Source: Allonocardiopsis opalescens
GTDB taxonomy: Bacteria > Actinomycetota > Actinomycetes > Streptosporangiales > Streptosporangiaceae
Assembly: GCF_003002095.1 (NCBI RefSeq)
Contig: NZ_PVZC01000009.1
Location: 186,001 to 250,000 of the forward strand
DNA length: 64,000 nt
Direction: 5' to 3'
Shown here: positions 62,057 to 64,000 of the stretch, piece after piece
Numbering within the stretch: the first letter of the stretch is position 1
Layout: the number at the start of each line of letters is the position of its first letter
Made by a program: the position numbers and the translations under genes
The notes under the pieces: model-generated
What the model saw: only the letters and a program-made list of their open reading frames with translations
What the model was told of the DNA's origin: nothing
Databases searched by the model: none

Positions 62057-62286
62057 GGGGCCAGCCCGAAGCGGCGCTCGATCTCGGGATCGGCCTCGTC
62101 GAAGTCGTCGGCGATGGTGATCCGGTCGCGGAGCAGGCCGAGGCGGCGCGGTTCGGAGCGGCGCAGCGGGACGACCTTGGCGACAGGTCGGCCGGCCTCG
62201 TCGATCACGACCTCTTCACCGGACCGGACTCTGTCCAGGATCTCGTCGAGCCGGGCGTGGGCCGCGTCGTAGTGCGGTGTCGTCAT
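62053..62286 (-). CDS. Phd/YefM-family antitoxin
   Basis: A 77-residue protein, MTTPHYDAAHARLDEILDR then VIDEAGRPVAKVVPLRR, the Phd N-terminal DNA-binding fold, and an acidic C-terminus that should wrap the toxin. Complete although its partner is broken. ATG 62286; stop overlaps vapC start (ATGA). Confidence 0.9.
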   Translation of the reverse strand: MTTPHYDAAHARLDEILDRVRSGEEVVIDEAGRPVAKVVPLRRSEPRRLGLLRDRITIADDFDEADPEIERRFGLAP

Positions 62287-62436
62287 GCCACTCTCCTGGT
62301 GCGCCGCTCGGCCGCTCCTGTCGCATCCAGGCTAGCCCCGCATGGCACCGCACTGTCTTTCATTTCATCGCGCTGCGCTGCACGGTGCGGCGCACCGAGG
62401 TCCGCGCCGCCGCCGATTGCCGATATCGTCGCCCCC
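62287..62436. other. Divergent promoter region (antitoxin / EI24 gene)
   Basis: 150 bp between divergent genes with no ORF. No clear operator palindrome was identified. Confidence 0.4.
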
Positions 62437-63225
62437 GTGGGTCATGCGATTCGGGAAGTACTCGGCGGTGTCGGTACGTTCGTCCGGGGGTTCGGGCTGA
62501 TCGTGCGGAGTCCGAAGCTGTTCCTGCTCGGGGCGATCCCGGCGCTCATCACCACCGTGCTGTTCATCGCGTCGCTGGTGGCGCTGCTGCTGAACATCGA
62601 CACGCTGGTCGCCTGGATGTCGCCCTTCGCCGAGGGGTGGGACGAGACCTGGCGGGCCGCGCTGCGGGTGGCGCTGGGGGTCGCGGTGGTGGCGGCGTCG
62701 GTGATGCTGATGGTGGTGGCCTTCAGCACGATCACCCTGGCCATCGGCTCGCCCTTCTACGACCTGATCGCGCAGGACGTGGAGCGGCGGCTGGGCGACG
62801 CTCCGCCCGAGGCCGAGGAGCCGCTGCCGGCGATGGTGTGGCGGGTGGTCCGGCAGGCGCTCGGCATGATCGCCGTCTCGCTGCTGGTCACGATCGTGCT
62901 GTTCTTCTGCGGGTTCATCCCGCTGGTGGGCCAGACGGTGGTGCCGGTGGTGGCGGCGCTCATCGGCGGCTGGCTGATCGCGATCGAGCTGGTGGGCTCC
63001 GCCTTCGACCGGCGCGGACTGATGCGGATCAAGCAGCGCCGCGCCCACCTGGGACGGCACCGGCTGCGCACCCTGGGCTTCGCGGTGCCCGCCTACCTGC
63101 TGCTGGCGATTCCGCTGCTGTCCATCGTCGTCTTCCCCGCGGCCACCGCGGGCGCCACCGTGCTGGCCCGCCAGGTGCTGGGCGAGCCCGACGGGCGGCC
63201 GCGCAAGGCCGAGCCGCTTCCTTAG
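62437..63225 (+). CDS. EI24 / CysZ-like membrane protein
   Basis: A 262-residue protein with about six spans. GTG 62437 starts MGHAIREVLGGVGTFVRG; the frame is open upstream without a site. LFLLGAIPALITTVLF, IGSPFYDLIAQDVERRLG and LRTLGFAVPAYLLLAIPLL match EI24 family proteins. In E. coli CysZ takes up sulphate; in actinobacteria the role is untested. Confidence 0.9.
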   Translation: MGHAIREVLGGVGTFVRGFGLIVRSPKLFLLGAIPALITTVLFIASLVALLLNIDTLVAWMSPFAEGWDETWRAALRVALGVAVVAASVMLMVVAFSTITLAIGSPFYDLIAQDVERRLGDAPPEAEEPLPAMVWRVVRQALGMIAVSLLVTIVLFFCGFIPLVGQTVVPVVAALIGGWLIAIELVGSAFDRRGLMRIKQRRAHLGRHRLRTLGFAVPAYLLLAIPLLSIVVFPAATAGATVLARQVLGEPDGRPRKAEPLP

Positions 63226-63356
63226 GCCGGCCCGCCACTCGCGCGCCGGTGTCCGGACCGGCGACGGAGCGGGCTCCCGGACACGGGTGCCCGGGTGCGG
63301 GCACCCCGGACCCCGGGTCTGAGAGGGCCCGAGCCGCGCCGGAGGCGCGGGGCGCG

Positions 63357-64000
63357 TCAGCGCAGCCCGAGCGGGCGGCGCAGCGCGGTCTGGAGCAGGC
63401 GGTCGACCAGGGCGGGGTAGTCGACGCCGGTGGCCGCCCACATCTGCGGGAAGGCCGACGACGGGGTGAAGCCCGGCATGGTGTTGACCTCGTTGATCAG
63501 CACCCGGCCGTCGTCGGTGTAGAAGAAGTCGACCCGTGCCAGGCCCTCGCAGCCCAGGGCGTCGAAGGCGCGCACGGCCAGCTGCCTGACCCGCTCGGTG
63601 ACCCCGGCGGGGAGTTCGGCCGGGATGGTCAGCGAGCTGCCCTCGCCCAGGTACTTGGACTCGAAGTCGTAGAAGGCGTGGTCGCCGGAGATCTCGATGC
63701 CGGCCGGCAGCGACGCCTCCGCGGCCCCGCCGTCGCGCCCCTCCAGCACGCCGCACTCGATCTCGCGGCCGCTCACCGCCGCCTCGACGATCACCTTGAG
63801 GTCGTGGGCGCGGGCCGCCTCGATGGCGGCGTCGAGCTCGTCGGGGCCGTCGACCTTGGAGATGCCGATACTGGACCCGGCCCGCGAGGGCTTGACGAAG
63901 ACCGGGAAGCCCAGCGCCGCGATGTCGTCGCGGACCCGCTTGGGCTCGGTGCGCCAGGCGCGGTCGGACACCACCGTGTACGGGCCGCACTCCAGGCCGT
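63357..64000 (-). CDS. ddl: D-alanine-D-alanine ligase (N-terminus outside window)
   Basis: The C-terminal 214 residues of an ATP-grasp ligase for peptidoglycan precursor synthesis. FPVFVKPSRAGSSIGISKV, ARVDFFYTDDGRVLINEVNT and MPGFTPSSAFPQMWAATG are the signature loops. The 5' end lies beyond 64000. Neighbour thiL, Lrp and DUF3515 (58,167 to 59,062) are its usual partners. Confidence 0.95.
   Translation of the reverse strand, partial: GLECGPYTVVSDRAWRTEPKRVRDDIAALGFPVFVKPSRAGSSIGISKVDGPDELDAAIEAARAHDLKVIVEAAVSGREIECGVLEGRDGGAAEASLPAGIEISGDHAFYDFESKYLGEGSSLTIPAELPAGVTERVRQLAVRAFDALGCEGLARVDFFYTDDGRVLINEVNTMPGFTPSSAFPQMWAATGVDYPALVDRLLQTALRRPLGLR

Overview
The window comes from a very GC-rich actinomycete chromosome. 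Gene order and product types in the right half (recG-rsmD-coaD-DUF177-rpmF-rnc-mutM-acyP-smc-ftsY-amtB-glnB, ffh-rpsP-KH-rimM-trmD-rplS-lepB-DUF2469-yraN-comM) are the standard actinobacterial arrangement. A Nocardiopsis-like genome is my inference from gene content and style, not something I could test.

Positions 1 to about 31,405 are the larger part of a siphovirus-type prophage, nearly all on the minus strand. It is integrated into the 3' end of the competence/Mg-chelatase-like gene comM (yifB). Read in the direction of transcription (right to left) the prophage has: a large serine integrase at the attL junction (31389-30031); a small plus-strand lysogeny block (28989-29977) facing an Xre regulator that heads the early operon (28836); a long chain of tiny overlapping genes, many of unknown function, including a WhiB-type regulator; a replication/recombination block (Hjc-like nuclease, Cas4/RecB-like nuclease, SSB-like protein, primase-helicase); more orphans and a DNA methyltransferase, ending at a strong terminator near 14,800; then an HNH nuclease, a primase-like protein, small and large terminase, portal, MuF-like protein, scaffold, major capsid, head-tail connectors, tail tube, frameshifted tail assembly chaperones, and the tape measure, which runs off the left edge. 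Minor tail and lysis genes, attR and the rest of comM must lie to the left of the window.

From 31,386 to 58,167 the host genes lie mostly on the minus strand: genome maintenance (smc, recG, mutM, rnc), protein targeting (ffh, ftsY, lepB), ribosome and tRNA maturation (rpsP, rimM, trmD, rplS, rpmF, rsmD), CoA synthesis (coaD), ammonium uptake (amtB-glnB) and thiamine diphosphate synthesis (thiL). Plus-strand genes are rpmB (L28), an Lrp-type ligand-binding protein, a DUF3515 lipoprotein, cydAB (cytochrome bd oxidase) and an EI24-type membrane protein. A Phd/VapC pair with a decayed toxin lies after cydB, and the C-terminal part of D-Ala-D-Ala ligase ends the window.

The points I would look at first are: (1) a cluster of 14 copies of AGTGCGCC (11 direct, 3 inverted) plus a large hairpin inside the primase-helicase gene, with the motif used in all three reading frames, which suggests a DNA-level function such as a replication origin; (2) a comM-integrase junction where the truncated host gene's stop codon overlaps the integrase start; (3) a PII protein with His instead of the modifiable Tyr51, without glnD beside it; (4) two copies of a BlaI-like operator exactly 30 bp apart upstream of cydA; (5) an internal deletion that destroys the VapC toxin; (6) a G7 slippery site producing the tail-chaperone fusion.
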